From contig NZ_AXWW01000070.1 of assembly GCF_000482865.1 (NCBI RefSeq), positions 1 to 35,430 of the forward strand: DNA of 35,430 nucleotides. Direction: 5' to 3'. The translations under genes were made by a program, and so were the position numbers. This DNA is from Actinokineospora inagensis DSM 44258 (GTDB taxonomy: Bacteria > Actinomycetota > Actinomycetes > Mycobacteriales > Pseudonocardiaceae). The notes under the pieces are model-generated. The model had not been told where the DNA came from. It did no database searches and saw nothing but the letters and a program-made list of their open reading frames with translations. Positions 7,694 to 16,546 of the stretch are shown one piece after another (within the stretch, counting starts at the first letter, position 1; each line of letters begins with the position of its first letter).

Positions 7694-7733
7694 CGATCGG
7701 CACCTGACCGACACCGCCGATGGTGCCCGATCG
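7694..7733. promoter_or_regulatory. Inverted repeat between ceoB and APC permease
   Basis: CGATCGGCACC (7694-7704) is matched by GGTGCCCGATCG (7722-7733) as an inverted repeat with a one-base indel and a 17-bp spacer. A further GATCGGC lies at 7683-7689. The location between divergent transport genes suits an operator, but no regulator is known. Confidence 0.35.
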
Positions 7734-7779
7734 TGGAGGAACCTACCGGTGGCGGGCTCGGTTCGGTGACGTGACCGCC

Positions 7780-7796
7780 TACGCTGTGCGTCCGTG
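7780..7796 (+). promoter_or_regulatory. Leaderless-type -10 box of the APC permease gene
   Basis: TACGCT at 7780-7785 ends eight bases before the GTG at 7794. This matches the spacing at dut, RNase D and DUF3000. No ribosome binding site is visible. Confidence 0.5.
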
Positions 7797-9803
7797 TCCA
7801 AGTTCTCCACGGCGGCGAAACGACTCGTGGTCGGGCGGCCGTTCCGCAGCGACCGCCTCGCGCACACGCTGCTGCCCAAGCGCATCGCGCTGCCGGTGTT
7901 CGCCTCCGACGCCATGTCGTCGGTCGCCTACGCCCCTGAAGAGATCTTCCTCGTGCTGTCGGTCGCCGGGTTCTCGGCGTACGCCATCGCCCCCTGGATC
8001 GGGGTGGTCGTGGTCCTGGTCATGCTCACCGTGGTGGCCAGCTACCGGCAGAACGTCCGCGCCTACCCCTCCGGCGGCGGTGACTACGAGGTCGCCACAG
8101 TCAATCTGGGCAAGCCCGCGGGGCTGACCGTGGCCAGCGCGCTGCTGGTGGACTATGTGCTCACCGTGGCGGTGTCCATTTCGTCCGCCGCGGCGAACAT
8201 CGGGGCCGCGGTCCCGTTCGTGGCCACGCACAAGGCGGAGTTCGCGGTCATCGCGATCGTGGTGCTGACCGCGATCAACCTGCGCGGCATCCGCGAGTCC
8301 GGTGCCGCGTTCGCCGTCCCCACCTACGCGTTCATGGTCGGCATCGTCATCATGATCGTGTTCGGCCTGTTCCGCTGGGCGGTCCTCGGTGACGACCTGC
8401 GGGCGGAGAGCGCGGGCTTCCACATCACCGCCGAGCACGGCGACCTGGCCGGTCTCGCGCTGGTGTTCCTGGTGCTGCGCGCGTTCTCCTCCGGCTGCGC
8501 CGCGCTGACCGGTGTGGAGGCGATCAGCAACGGCGTCCCGGCGTTCCGCAAGCCCAAGTCGAAGAACGCGGCGACCACGCTGCTGCTGATGGGCCTGATC
8601 GCGGTCACCATGCTGATGGGCCTGATCGTGCTGGCCGAGGTCACCGGGGTGCGCATCGCCGAGGACCCGGCCACCCAACTGGTCGGCGCGCCCGCGGGCT
8701 ACGAGCAGAAGACGATGGTCGCCCAGATCGCGGCGGCGGTGTTCCACGGCTTCCCGGTCGGCTTCTACTTCATCACCTCGGTCACCGCGCTGATCCTGGT
8801 GCTGGCCGCGAACACCGCGTTCAACGGGTTCCCGGTGCTCGGGTCCATCCTGGCCCAGGACCGGTACCTGCCCCGCCAGTTGCACACCCGCGGCGACCGG
8901 CTGGCCTTCTCCAACGGCATCATCGGCCTGGCCGGGTTCGCCATCGTGCTGGTCATCGCGTTCGACGCCGAGGTGACCCGGCTGATCCAGCTCTACATCG
9001 TCGGCGTGTTCGTGTCCTTCACGATGAGCCAGACCGGCATGATCCGGCACTGGAACCGGCACCTGGCCACCGAGACCAACCCGGCCGAACGGCGCAGGAT
9101 GCGCCGGTCGCAGGCGATCAACGCGTTCGGCCTGGCGATGACCGGCTCGGTGCTGGTGGTGGTGTTGATCACCAAGTTCCTGCTGGGCGCCTGGATCGCG
9201 ATCGCCGCCATGGCCGGGCTCTACCTGCTGATGACGGGCATCCGCAAGCACTACGACCGGGTGGCCGACGAGTTGGCCAGGGCCGACGGGTCCGGCGCGT
9301 TCGTGCTGCCGTCGCGGGTGCACGCCGTGGTGCTGGTGTCCAAGTTGCACCTGCCGACCCGCCGCGCGCTGGCGTACGCGAAGGCGACCCGGCCGGACGT
9401 GCTGGAGGCCATCACCGTCAACGTGGACGATGTGGACACGAAGCGGCTGGTGGACGAGTGGGACCGGGAGGGCTTCTCGATCCCGCTGAAGGTCATCGAG
9501 TCGCCTTACCGGGAGATCACCAAGCCCGTGCTGGATTACGTCCGGCGGGTCCGTTCGGACAACCCGCGCGACGTGGTCACCGTGTTCATCCCGGAGTACG
9601 TGGTGGGCCGGTGGTGGGAACAGGTCCTGCACAACCAGAGCGCGCTGCGGCTCAAGGGCAGGCTGCTGTTCCAGCCCGGCGTGATGGTGACGAGCGTGCC
9701 GTGGCAGTTGGAGTCGTCGGAGAAGGTGGCCGAGCGGGACGTGGTGGCCCCCGGCGCCATCCGGCGCGGCCTCACGACCAGGAGCAAGGAAAACCAGAAG
9801 TGA
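7794..9803 (+). CDS. APC superfamily amino acid/K+-type permease
   Basis: A 669-residue membrane transporter (Rv2690c type) with about 12 transmembrane helices up to about residue 480 and a cytoplasmic C-terminal domain of about 180 residues. Family marks are LPVFASDAMSSVAYAPEEIF in helix 1, the SYRQNVRAYPSGGGDYEVA loop, NLRGIRESG, and GVEAISNGVPAFRKPKSKNA before helix 6. The tail has VVLVSKLHLPTRRALAYAKA and FIPEYVVGRWWEQVLHNQSA, typical of this actinobacterial subgroup. The substrate is not evident; members are often annotated as amino acid permeases, and the position beside ceoBC makes K+ an alternative. Its TGA overlaps the ATG of the downstream methyltransferase (TGATG). Confidence 0.9.
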   Translation: MSKFSTAAKRLVVGRPFRSDRLAHTLLPKRIALPVFASDAMSSVAYAPEEIFLVLSVAGFSAYAIAPWIGVVVVLVMLTVVASYRQNVRAYPSGGGDYEVATVNLGKPAGLTVASALLVDYVLTVAVSISSAAANIGAAVPFVATHKAEFAVIAIVVLTAINLRGIRESGAAFAVPTYAFMVGIVIMIVFGLFRWAVLGDDLRAESAGFHITAEHGDLAGLALVFLVLRAFSSGCAALTGVEAISNGVPAFRKPKSKNAATTLLLMGLIAVTMLMGLIVLAEVTGVRIAEDPATQLVGAPAGYEQKTMVAQIAAAVFHGFPVGFYFITSVTALILVLAANTAFNGFPVLGSILAQDRYLPRQLHTRGDRLAFSNGIIGLAGFAIVLVIAFDAEVTRLIQLYIVGVFVSFTMSQTGMIRHWNRHLATETNPAERRRMRRSQAINAFGLAMTGSVLVVVLITKFLLGAWIAIAAMAGLYLLMTGIRKHYDRVADELARADGSGAFVLPSRVHAVVLVSKLHLPTRRALAYAKATRPDVLEAITVNVDDVDTKRLVDEWDREGFSIPLKVIESPYREITKPVLDYVRRVRSDNPRDVVTVFIPEYVVGRWWEQVLHNQSALRLKGRLLFQPGVMVTSVPWQLESSEKVAERDVVAPGAIRRGLTTRSKENQK

Positions 9804-11017
9804 TGGACTGGACCGGGCAACGGTACGAGGTCGAGGTCGGCACCGTCGCCCACGGCGGCCACTGCGTCGCGCGCGCCGAAGGCCGTGTCGTGTTCGTGCG
9901 GCACGCGCTACCGGGCGAGCGTGTCGTCGTCGAGATCACCGAGGACAGGGGCGGCTCGTTCTGCCGGGGAGACGCGATCGAGGTGCTGGAGGCCTCACCG
10001 GAGCGGGTGGAGCCACCGTGCCCGTTGGCGGCGCCGGGTGGCTGTGGTGGTTGCGACTGGCAGCACGCGTCGGCCGAGGAACAACGGCGGCTCAAGGCTT
10101 TTGTCGTCGCCGAGCAGTTGGACCGGTTGGCCGGGATTGACTGGGATGTCGAGGTCGAGGAGCTCGCGGGCGGGCTCGTGCACTGGCGCACACGTACCCG
10201 CTTGGCCGTGGACCGCTCCGGTCAGGTCGGGTTCCGCGCGCACCGCAGCCACCGGGTCGTGCCGGTCGACGAGTGCGTGATCGCCGCGCCGGGCACGGTC
10301 GACGTGCTGGTGGGTCGCGAGTGGACCCCGGAGGCCGAGGTGGACGTGTCCGTTGACGCGACGGGGCGAACCCACGCCAGTGAGCTGATACCGGACCGCG
10401 GTCGACTCCGCAGTGGCAAACCGGTGCTCCGCCCGCACCGCGTGCTGGGCGCGCCGGTCGCGCGGGAGCAGGCGGCGCGTCGCGAGTGGAAGCTGGCGGC
10501 CCACGGCTTCTGGCAGGTCCACCCCGACGCGGCCGACGTCCTCGCCGAGGTCGTCGCCGACTGGTCCGCGCTGACCCCCGGTCAGACCGCTTGGGACCTC
10601 TACGCAGGGGTCGGGTTGTTCGCCGCCGTGCTGGCCGACCAGGTAGGACCGTCCGGGACTGTTGTCGCTGTCGAGTCATCCCGGCAGGCGGCGGAAGACG
10701 GCGCGGACAACCTGGCCGACCTGCCACAGGTGCGGGTGTTCGCGGGCAAGGTCGAACACGTGCTCGCCGACGGCGGCCTACCCACCCCGGACGTCGTCGT
10801 GCTCGACCCGCCGCGCAAGGGGGCGGGCGGAGCCGTGGTCGACGCGATCGCGGCGTTGGAGCCCGCCCGCATCGTCTACGTCGCTTGTGACCCGGCCGCT
10901 CTTGCGCGCGACGTGGCGAAGTTCGAAGGCCACGGCTACACCCTCAACGCCCTAAGGGCTTTCGACACCTTCCCCATGACCCACCACGTGGAGTGCGTCG
11001 CGCTCTTGGAACGTTGA
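9803..11017 (+). CDS. TRAM-domain class I SAM RNA m5U methyltransferase
   Basis: A 404-residue enzyme of the TrmA/RlmD family (Rv2689c type) that probably methylates carbon 5 of a uridine in rRNA or tRNA. The N-terminal TRAM domain (about 1-60) has VGTVAHGGHCVARAEGRVVF. Four cysteines fit an iron-sulfur cluster: C73, C81, C84 (CPLAAPGGCGGC) and C158 (VPVDEC). The SAM-binding motif is WDLYAGVGLFA, motif IV is VVLDPPRKGAGG, the nucleophile is C362 in YVACDP, and E397 in HHVEC fits the general base. The ATG overlaps the permease stop, so expression is coupled to it. Which RNA position is modified cannot be told from sequence. Confidence 0.92.
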   Translation: MDWTGQRYEVEVGTVAHGGHCVARAEGRVVFVRHALPGERVVVEITEDRGGSFCRGDAIEVLEASPERVEPPCPLAAPGGCGGCDWQHASAEEQRRLKAFVVAEQLDRLAGIDWDVEVEELAGGLVHWRTRTRLAVDRSGQVGFRAHRSHRVVPVDECVIAAPGTVDVLVGREWTPEAEVDVSVDATGRTHASELIPDRGRLRSGKPVLRPHRVLGAPVAREQAARREWKLAAHGFWQVHPDAADVLAEVVADWSALTPGQTAWDLYAGVGLFAAVLADQVGPSGTVVAVESSRQAAEDGADNLADLPQVRVFAGKVEHVLADGGLPTPDVVVLDPPRKGAGGAVVDAIAALEPARIVYVACDPAALARDVAKFEGHGYTLNALRAFDTFPMTHHVECVALLER

Positions 11018-11020
11018 GGC

Positions 11021-11809
11021 TTACTGGCCTGGCCGAGTGTCGTTGTCCGCGTGCCGTTGGGGGGCTGGGTACGGCCCAGTCCCCGGCGGCCGGTACGGCC
11101 CGGACGAGTGCCTGCCCGGACCAACGGACGGCGGCGGGTTCTCCCACGGCGGCGGTGGGGCGGCGTGCCTGCCGCTGTGCTGCGGCTCGACACCGGGCTG
11201 ACCCGGGCGCGGTGGGCCGGGCTGGCGCAGCGGTCCGGTGCCGGTGTGGTTCGGCTGCGGTCCAGCCGGTACCGGTCCAGGCGGTGCCTGTCCGGTTGGC
11301 AGGGGGATGCCGTGTGGTGGCGTGCCCGCGGCCTGGGTCTCCGGGGGAACGGCGGGGGGCATGCCCGCGCGGGCGCGGAACCAGTCCGGGATGAACTCCT
11401 CCGAGCGGGGGAAGTTCCGCAGCTCGTCGACGAAGCCGATCGGCGGCGGGACCCGCCGCCAGGCCGGTTCCAGGTCGGGTTCGAACTCGCAGGTGAAGGT
11501 GCCGGGCGGTTCGATCTCGTAGCTCGCGCCGATCCAGGTGCCGCGGCCGGGCCGGTACATGCCCGCGCGGAGCCGGGCCAGGCCGTCGACGACCTCGGCG
11601 GGCGGGCGGATCGGGTGCTCGGTGCCGTCCGGACCGGTGACCACGACGTCGACCTCGACGTGCCTGCCGACCGAGCGGTACTCGGCGCGCAGCCGCCGCC
11701 AGCCCGGGTTCGTGGCGCGGACCATCGCCCGGCCGACCGCCTTGGTCAGCCGGTCCAGTTCGGTGGGCTCGACGACGGTGTTCGGCTCGGTGGTGTTCGG
11801 CTCGGTCAC
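11021..11809 (-). CDS. Proline-rich protein with YezG/DUF600-like N-terminal domain
   Basis: A 262-residue protein I cannot place with certainty. Residues 1-150 look folded: TELDRLTKAVGRAMVRATNP, GWRRLRAEYRSVGRHVEVDV, PAEVVDGLARLRAGMYRPG, GTWIGASYEIEPPGTFTCEF and FPRSEEFIPDWFRARAG. The order (helix, Trp, beta strands, GxF turn, then DELRNFPRSEEFIPDWF) resembles YezG/DUF600 proteins, a fold known among toxin immunity proteins. From about residue 155 to the end the chain is Pro/Gly/Gln-rich and disordered, which is unusual for that family. The GTG at 11809 removes a leader with no conserved look, but its ribosome binding site is weak; an ATG at 11887 is the alternative. It lies tail-to-tail with the methyltransferase. 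No toxin gene is adjacent, so an immunity role is only a suggestion. Confidence 0.6.
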   Translation of the reverse strand: MTEPNTTEPNTVVEPTELDRLTKAVGRAMVRATNPGWRRLRAEYRSVGRHVEVDVVVTGPDGTEHPIRPPAEVVDGLARLRAGMYRPGRGTWIGASYEIEPPGTFTCEFEPDLEPAWRRVPPPIGFVDELRNFPRSEEFIPDWFRARAGMPPAVPPETQAAGTPPHGIPLPTGQAPPGPVPAGPQPNHTGTGPLRQPGPPRPGQPGVEPQHSGRHAAPPPPWENPPPSVGPGRHSSGPYRPPGTGPYPAPQRHADNDTRPGQ

Positions 11810-12134
11810 CGGCCGCCCCCGCCGCGTACCCCGGTCGTGGGTCGCCGTCCCCGGTCGACCACTGTCGGCAACGACACAGCTCGCCACCCCACTACGCGCT
11901 CCCCCTGCTCATCCCCCGACGTGCCGCGACCTTACCCAATCGAGCGCATCGATTCGGCCCGGTCCAGCGGGAACGCCGGTGCGCCGTAACCCGGACGGGT
12001 GATCATGGGCGGCGCTTCGGCGGCCGATACCGGCAGCCGGGTGCACCAACGCGCTCGTAGACTGGCCGGACGACCCGCGTCTGCCAGCCCGATCCCCAAT
12101 CCACTGGCCCACCACCAGGACGAGGTGACCACGC
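11810..12134. other. Intergenic region before dxs
   Basis: This 325-bp gap lies between two divergent genes. TAGACT at 12058-12063 could be the dxs -10 box, giving a leader of about 65 nt; no -35 box stands out. Nothing else was recognised. Confidence 0.35.
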
Positions 12135-14039
12135 GTGACCCTGCTGGACTCCGTGCACGGACCGGCCGATCTCCGGCGGATGACCCACGAGGAACTCGAC
12201 CTGCTGGCGGAGGAGATCCGGGCCTTCCTGGTGGACAAGGTCACCCGGACCGGCGGGCACCTCGGGCCGAACCTGGGCGTGGTGGAGCTCACCATCGCGC
12301 TGCACCGGGTGTTCGACTCCCCGCAGGACGAGCTGGTCTACGACGTCGGCCACCAGGGGTACGTGCACAAGATCCTCACCGGCCGCCGGGACGGGTTCGA
12401 CCACCTGCGCCAGCAGGACGGCATCTCCGGCTACCCGTGCCGCGCGGAGAGCGAGCACGACCTGGTGGAGAACAGCCACGCCTCCACCGCGCTCTCTTAC
12501 GCCGACGGCCTGGCCAAGGCGCACCAGTTGCGCGGCGAGAAGCGGACCGTGGTCGCGGTCGTCGGCGACGGCGCGCTGACCGGCGGCATGTGCTGGGAGG
12601 CGCTGAACAACATCGCGGCCGGGACGGACCGGCCGGTCGTGATCGTGGTCAACGACAACGGCCGCTCGTACTCGCCCACCATCGGTGGTCTGGCCGACCA
12701 CCTCGCCACGCTGCGGCTGCGCCCCGGTTACGAGCGCGCGCTGGAGGGCGGCAAACGGGTCCTGCAGGGCACCCCGGTGGTCGGCAAGCCGCTTTACGCG
12801 GCGCTGCACGCGGCCAAACGCGGCATCAAGGACGCGTTGAGCCCGCAGGCGATGTTCGAGGACCTCGGCCTGAAGTACCTCGGCCCGGTCGACGGGCACG
12901 ACCTGGAGTCGCTGGAGGCGGCGCTGCGCCGGGCCAAGGACTTCGGCGGCCCGGTGATCGTGCACGCGGTGACCCGCAAGGGCAACGGCTACCCGCTGGC
13001 CGAGAACGACGTGCTCGACCAGATGCACCAGACCGACCCGATCGACCCGGTCACCGGCAAGCCGCGCAAGTCCAAGGGCACCGTGTGGACGTCGGTGTTC
13101 GCCGAGGAGCTGGCCGCGATCGGCGCCGAGCGCGAGGACGTGGTGGCCATCACCGCGGCGATGCTGCGCTCCACCGGGCTGGCCCCGTTCGCCGAGCGGT
13201 TCCCGGGCCGCTGCTTCGACGTCGGCATCGCCGAGCAGCACGCCATCACCTCGGCGGCGGGCATGGCGATGGCCGGGCTGCACCCGGTGGTCGCGATCTA
13301 CTCGACGTTCCTCAACCGCGCGTTCGACCAGATGCTGATGGACGTCGCCCTGCACAAACAGCCGGTGACGGTCGTCCTGGACCGCGCGGGCATCACCGGC
13401 CCGGACGGCGCCAGCCACCACGGCATGTGGGACCTGTCGATCCTGGGCGTCATCCCGGGTATCCGGATCGCCGCCCCGCGCGATGCGACGACCCTGCGCG
13501 AGGAGCTGCGCGAGGCGGTCGCGATCGACGACGGCCCGTCGGTGCTGCGGTTCCCGAAGGCCACCGTCGGCGAGGACATCACGGCGGTCGAGCGGATCGG
13601 CGTTGTCGACGTGCTGCGCCGCGACCCGAGCCAGGACGTGCTGCTGGTGACCGTCGGCTCGTTCGCCGCGCTGGGCATCGCCGCCGCCGAGCGGTTGGCC
13701 GACCAGGGCATCGGGGTGACGGTCGTCGACCCGCGCTGGGTGACCCCGGTGCCGGGCGAGCTGGCCAGGCTGGCCGCCGAGCACCGGCTCGTGGTGACCG
13801 TCGAGGACAGCGGCCGCCACGGCGGTTTCGGTTGGTCGCTCGCCGCCGCGTTGCGCGACGCCGACGTGGACGTCCCGCTGCGCGATCTGGGCATCCCCAA
13901 CGAGTTCCACGCGCAGGGCAGTCGGGACGAGGTCCTGGTCCGGCTCGGCCTGACCGCCCAGCACATCGCCCGCCGGGTCACCGGGTGGGCATCGGACCTG
14001 ATCATCGGGGCGCGGCAGCCCGCGGTGGACCGGGCCTAA
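12135..14039 (+). CDS. dxs: 1-deoxy-D-xylulose-5-phosphate synthase
   Basis: A 634-residue thiamine-diphosphate enzyme that condenses pyruvate with glyceraldehyde-3-phosphate to DXP. This is the first step of the MEP isoprenoid route and also feeds thiamine and pyridoxal synthesis. The N-terminal TPP domain has [34 protein letters not shown] and the metal-binding [16 protein letters not shown]. The transketolase-like middle has the catalytic Glu in [18 protein letters not shown] and [13 protein letters not shown]. The C-terminal domain ends around [12 protein letters not shown]. The length is normal. The GTG start has GAGG about nine bases upstream. Its stop overlaps the stop of the convergent aldolase gene by four bases, so the two transcripts must be complementary at their ends. 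Confidence 0.97.
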   Translation: MTLLDSVHGPADLRRMTHEELDLLAEEIRAFLVDKVTRTGGHLGPNLGVVELTIALHRVFDSPQDELVYDVGHQGYVHKILTGRRDGFDHLRQQDGISGYPCRAESEHDLVENSHASTALSYADGLAKAHQLRGEKRTVVAVVGDGALTGGMCWEALNNIAAGTDRPVVIVVNDNGRSYSPTIGGLADHLATLRLRPGYERALEGGKRVLQGTPVVGKPLYAALHAAKRGIKDALSPQAMFEDLGLKYLGPVDGHDLESLEAALRRAKDFGGPVIVHAVTRKGNGYPLAENDVLDQMHQTDPIDPVTGKPRKSKGTVWTSVFAEELAAIGAEREDVVAITAAMLRSTGLAPFAERFPGRCFDVGIAEQHAITSAAGMAMAGLHPVVAIYSTFLNRAFDQMLMDVALHKQPVTVVLDRAGITGPDGASHHGMWDLSILGVIPGIRIAAPRDATTLREELREAVAIDDGPSVLRFPKATVGEDITAVERIGVVDVLRRDPSQDVLLVTVGSFAALGIAAAERLADQGIGVTVVDPRWVTPVPGELARLAAEHRLVVTVEDSGRHGGFGWSLAAALRDADVDVPLRDLGIPNEFHAQGSRDEVLVRLGLTAQHIARRVTGWASDLIIGARQPAVDRA

Positions 14040-14686
14040 TCGATTTTTTGGGTTGACCCGTAGCGGAGCCGCGCGGTCTGGCGGTCGTAGTCGTCTCGTT
14101 CGGCTCGGTCCAGGGCGCGCGGCTTCGCCAGTTGCGCCGCCTTCCAGTAGAGCTCGCAGCCCCATTCGAGCAGCAGGGTGCGGTGCGTGGCGGTCTCCAG
14201 GTCGGCGCCGTGGGTGATGCCGCCGTGGTTGGCCATCAGCGCCGCCGTGTGTCCTTCGAGGACGTCCAGGACGGCGTCGGCCAACTCCGGCGTGCCGAAG
14301 GTGCGGTAGGGCGCTACGGGCACGGTCCCGCCCAACTCGACGAGTTGGTAGTGCACACACGGTAGTTCGTCGAGCACCAGCGACAGCGCTGTCGCCATCG
14401 GCGCGTGCGTGTGCACCACCGCGCCCGCTCTAAACCGCCGGTAGATACCCAAGTGCAGGTCGAGTTCCGAGGTGGGCGCCAGCGAGCCCTCGACGACCTC
14501 ACCCCGCTGGTCGATCACGGTGATGTGCTCGGCGCGCAGGTCGGCCAACCGGGCCCCGGTGGGGGTGATCGCGACCAGGTCGCCCTGCCGGGCGCTGAGG
14601 TTCCCCGCGGTGCCCAGGACCAGGCCCTCGGCGGCCAGGAGGCGGGACTGGGCGGCCACCTGTTCGCGCAACGACCGCAGCATCAT
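14036..14686 (-). CDS. Class II aldolase, L-fuculose-phosphate-aldolase type
   Basis: A 216-residue zinc-dependent class II aldolase/adducin-family protein. Its length and motifs match FucA-like enzymes, which cleave a sugar phosphate to dihydroxyacetone phosphate and an aldehyde. Visible marks are [20 protein letters not shown] (phosphate loop), [12 protein letters not shown] with the catalytic Glu, [13 protein letters not shown] with two zinc-binding His, and [18 protein letters not shown] with the third His. The ATG at 14686 is followed at once by a second ATG and has no clear ribosome binding site. It is divergent from the response regulator by 55 bp. No sugar kinase or isomerase lies nearby, so the substrate is open; methylthioribulose-phosphate dehydratase is a related alternative. 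Confidence 0.85.
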   Translation of the reverse strand: MMLRSLREQVAAQSRLLAAEGLVLGTAGNLSARQGDLVAITPTGARLADLRAEHITVIDQRGEVVEGSLAPTSELDLHLGIYRRFRAGAVVHTHAPMATALSLVLDELPCVHYQLVELGGTVPVAPYRTFGTPELADAVLDVLEGHTAALMANHGGITHGADLETATHRTLLLEWGCELYWKAAQLAKPRALDRAERDDYDRQTARLRYGSTQKID

Positions 14687-14741
14687 GGGGTGATCATGCC
14701 CGACCGGCGGGGCGCCCGGGGTGGTGTGGCACCTTGGTGGG

Positions 14742-15422
14742 GTGCGGATTCTGATAGTGGAGGACGAGGCCGCCCTCGCCGAGGCCGTCGCCCGCGGCCT
14801 GCGCCGGGAGGGCATGGCCGTCGACGTCGCGCTGGACGGCGACGAGGGGCACGAGAAGGCGTCGGTCACCCGGTACGACGTGGTCGTCCTCGACCGCGAC
14901 CTGCCCGGCATGCACGGCGACCAACTGTGCCGGGAGATCGTCGCGTCCGGGGCGCTGACCAGGGTGCTCATGCTGACCGCCAGCGACGCGGTGGCCGACC
15001 GGGTCGAGGGCCTGTCGCTGGGCGCCGACGACTACCTGGCCAAGCCGTTCGCGTTCCCCGAGCTGGTGGCCAGGGTGCGCGCGCTGGCTCGCCGGGCGAC
15101 CCCGGTGACCCCGCCGGTGCTGGTCGCGGGCGACGTCGAGCTGGACCCGGCGCGGCGCACGGTTACCCGGGGCGGGCGGGCGGTCGAGCTGACCCGCAAG
15201 GAGTTCGGCGTGCTGGAGGTCCTGCTCGCCGCGCGCGGGTCGGTGGTCAGCAGCGAGGAGCTGCTGGAGCGGGTGTGGGACGAGAACGCGGACCCGTTCA
15301 CCACGACGGTCCGGGTCACGGTCATGACGTTGCGCAAGAAGCTCGGCGAGCCCGGTGTGATCGACACCGTCGTCGGCTCCGGCTACCGGGTGCCCACGTC
15401 GGCCGGTGAGCCGGGCGGGTGA
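14742..15422 (+). CDS. OmpR-family response regulator
   Basis: A 226-residue two-domain transcription factor. The receiver domain (1-115) has the acidic pair in VRILIVEDEAALAEA, phospho-acceptor Asp51 in VVVLDRDLPGMHGD, the switch Thr in VLMLTAS and Lys101 in YLAKPFAFPEL. The C-terminal winged helix (about 130-222) has LTRKEFGVLEVLLAARG, VVSSEELLERVWDENADPF and the recognition part TVRVTVMTLRKKLGEPGVI. The GTG at 14742 starts directly at the first receiver strand and lacks a good ribosome binding site. Upstream in-frame codons at 14721-14741 add nothing recognisable. The next gene, its kinase, overlaps by four bases (GTGA). Confidence 0.93.
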   Translation: MRILIVEDEAALAEAVARGLRREGMAVDVALDGDEGHEKASVTRYDVVVLDRDLPGMHGDQLCREIVASGALTRVLMLTASDAVADRVEGLSLGADDYLAKPFAFPELVARVRALARRATPVTPPVLVAGDVELDPARRTVTRGGRAVELTRKEFGVLEVLLAARGSVVSSEELLERVWDENADPFTTTVRVTVMTLRKKLGEPGVIDTVVGSGYRVPTSAGEPGG

Positions 15423-16546
15423 CCGACCGCAGGCGCGGCCCGGGGTTGCGGGCCAGGATCACCCTGCTGGCGACCGGGTTGGTGGCCGTGGTCAGCGTGC
15501 TGCTGCTGTGGCTCGGGTGGTTGCTGGCCGGTGAGGTCGTCGCGTCCGTGCCGTCGATGCCCCCGGGGACGACGGTGGTGGTGGGCGGCGTCCAGGTCCG
15601 GTCCGACCAGTTGGCACAGGCCTTGTCCGAGGACGCGCGGGATCGGGTGCTGCTCGCGGGATCGGTCGCGTTCGTGTGTGTGGTTGTCGCGACCGCGCTT
15701 CTTGCCTGGGTGATCACCGGTCGCGTCTTGCGCCCACTGCGCGAGGTAACCGCGACGGCGCACCGACTTTCGGTGGAGTCGTTGGGGGAGCGCATCAACC
15801 ACCAAGGCGCGCTCGACGAGGTGGCCGAACTGGCCGACACCTTCGACGCGATGATGGAACGGCTGCAGGCCGCGTTCTCCACGCAACGCCAGTTCGTCGC
15901 CAACGCGAGCCACGAACTCCGCACGCCGCTCGCCGTGATCCGCACCGAACTGGACGTCACACTGTCCGACCCGGACGCCGATGTGACGGAATTGCGCCGT
16001 ATGGCCGGAGTCGTCCGGTCGGCGACGCTGCGCGCGGGGGAGTTGGTCGAGGCCCTGCTGGTCTTGGCCCGTACGGATGGTCTCGGCGTTGGCGCTACCG
16101 GCCCCGTCGAGCTCCCCGCCGTCGTGGCAGGCGCGTGGCGCTCCACCGCCGCCGACGCCGAACGCCGCGGCATCACCGCCCGGTTCCACCACGACCACGC
16201 CCTGGTCATCGGCGACTCGGCCCTGCTGGAGCGGGTCGCCGGAAACCTCCTGGAGAACGCCGTCCGGCACAACGTGGACGGCGGCTGGATCGCGGTGCAC
16301 ACGACCTCAGGTCCACAATGGACCGTGCTGGACGTGTCGTCGTCCGGCCCGGTCATCCCCCCGGAACGCGTCACCGAACTCTTCGAACCCTTCCGCCGCG
16401 GCGGCGTGAACCGCACCTCCCACACCGGCACCGGCCTGGGCCTCTCCATCGTCCGCGCCGTCGCCCGCGCCCACAACGGCTCCGTCACCGCCGAACCCGT
16501 CCCCGGCGGCGGCCTCCGCGTCGTGGTGTCCTTCCCGTCGGTCTAG
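15419..16546 (+). CDS. Two-component sensor histidine kinase
   Basis: A 375-residue membrane kinase paired with the preceding regulator. Helix 1 is at about 13-38, a short extracytoplasmic loop at about 39-76, helix 2 at about 77-100, then a HAMP segment (GRVLRPLREVTATAHRLS) and a HisKA domain with His165 in FVANASHELRTPLAVI. The ATPase domain has the N-box NLLENAVRHN and GTGLGLSIV. The G1 box reads VSSSGPVIPPE, so the usual Asp is replaced by Ser; similar Asn/Ser forms occur in other actinobacterial kinases. The small sensor loop suggests detection of a membrane or envelope signal. The GTG start overlaps the regulator stop. Its own stop overlaps that of the convergent HNH remnant by four bases. 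Confidence 0.93.
   Translation: MTDRRRGPGLRARITLLATGLVAVVSVLLLWLGWLLAGEVVASVPSMPPGTTVVVGGVQVRSDQLAQALSEDARDRVLLAGSVAFVCVVVATALLAWVITGRVLRPLREVTATAHRLSVESLGERINHQGALDEVAELADTFDAMMERLQAAFSTQRQFVANASHELRTPLAVIRTELDVTLSDPDADVTELRRMAGVVRSATLRAGELVEALLVLARTDGLGVGATGPVELPAVVAGAWRSTAADAERRGITARFHHDHALVIGDSALLERVAGNLLENAVRHNVDGGWIAVHTTSGPQWTVLDVSSSGPVIPPERVTELFEPFRRGGVNRTSHTGTGLGLSIVRAVARAHNGSVTAEPVPGGGLRVVVSFPSV

Noticed and set aside
7653-7793. Possible c-di-AMP riboswitch upstream of ceoB
   Set aside because: K+ transport genes can carry one, but the 141-bp region is too short and shows none of the conserved ydaO/yuaA core that I could recognise.
7779-9632. 617-codon open frame antisense to the APC permease gene
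   Set aside because: The product is rich in His, Gln, Arg and Asp with no motif, while the plus strand encodes an intact transporter. It is a by-product of high GC at third positions.
12003-14360. 785-codon open frame antisense to dxs and the aldolase region
   Set aside because: No recognisable domain, composition typical of an antisense shadow, and dxs on the other strand is complete.
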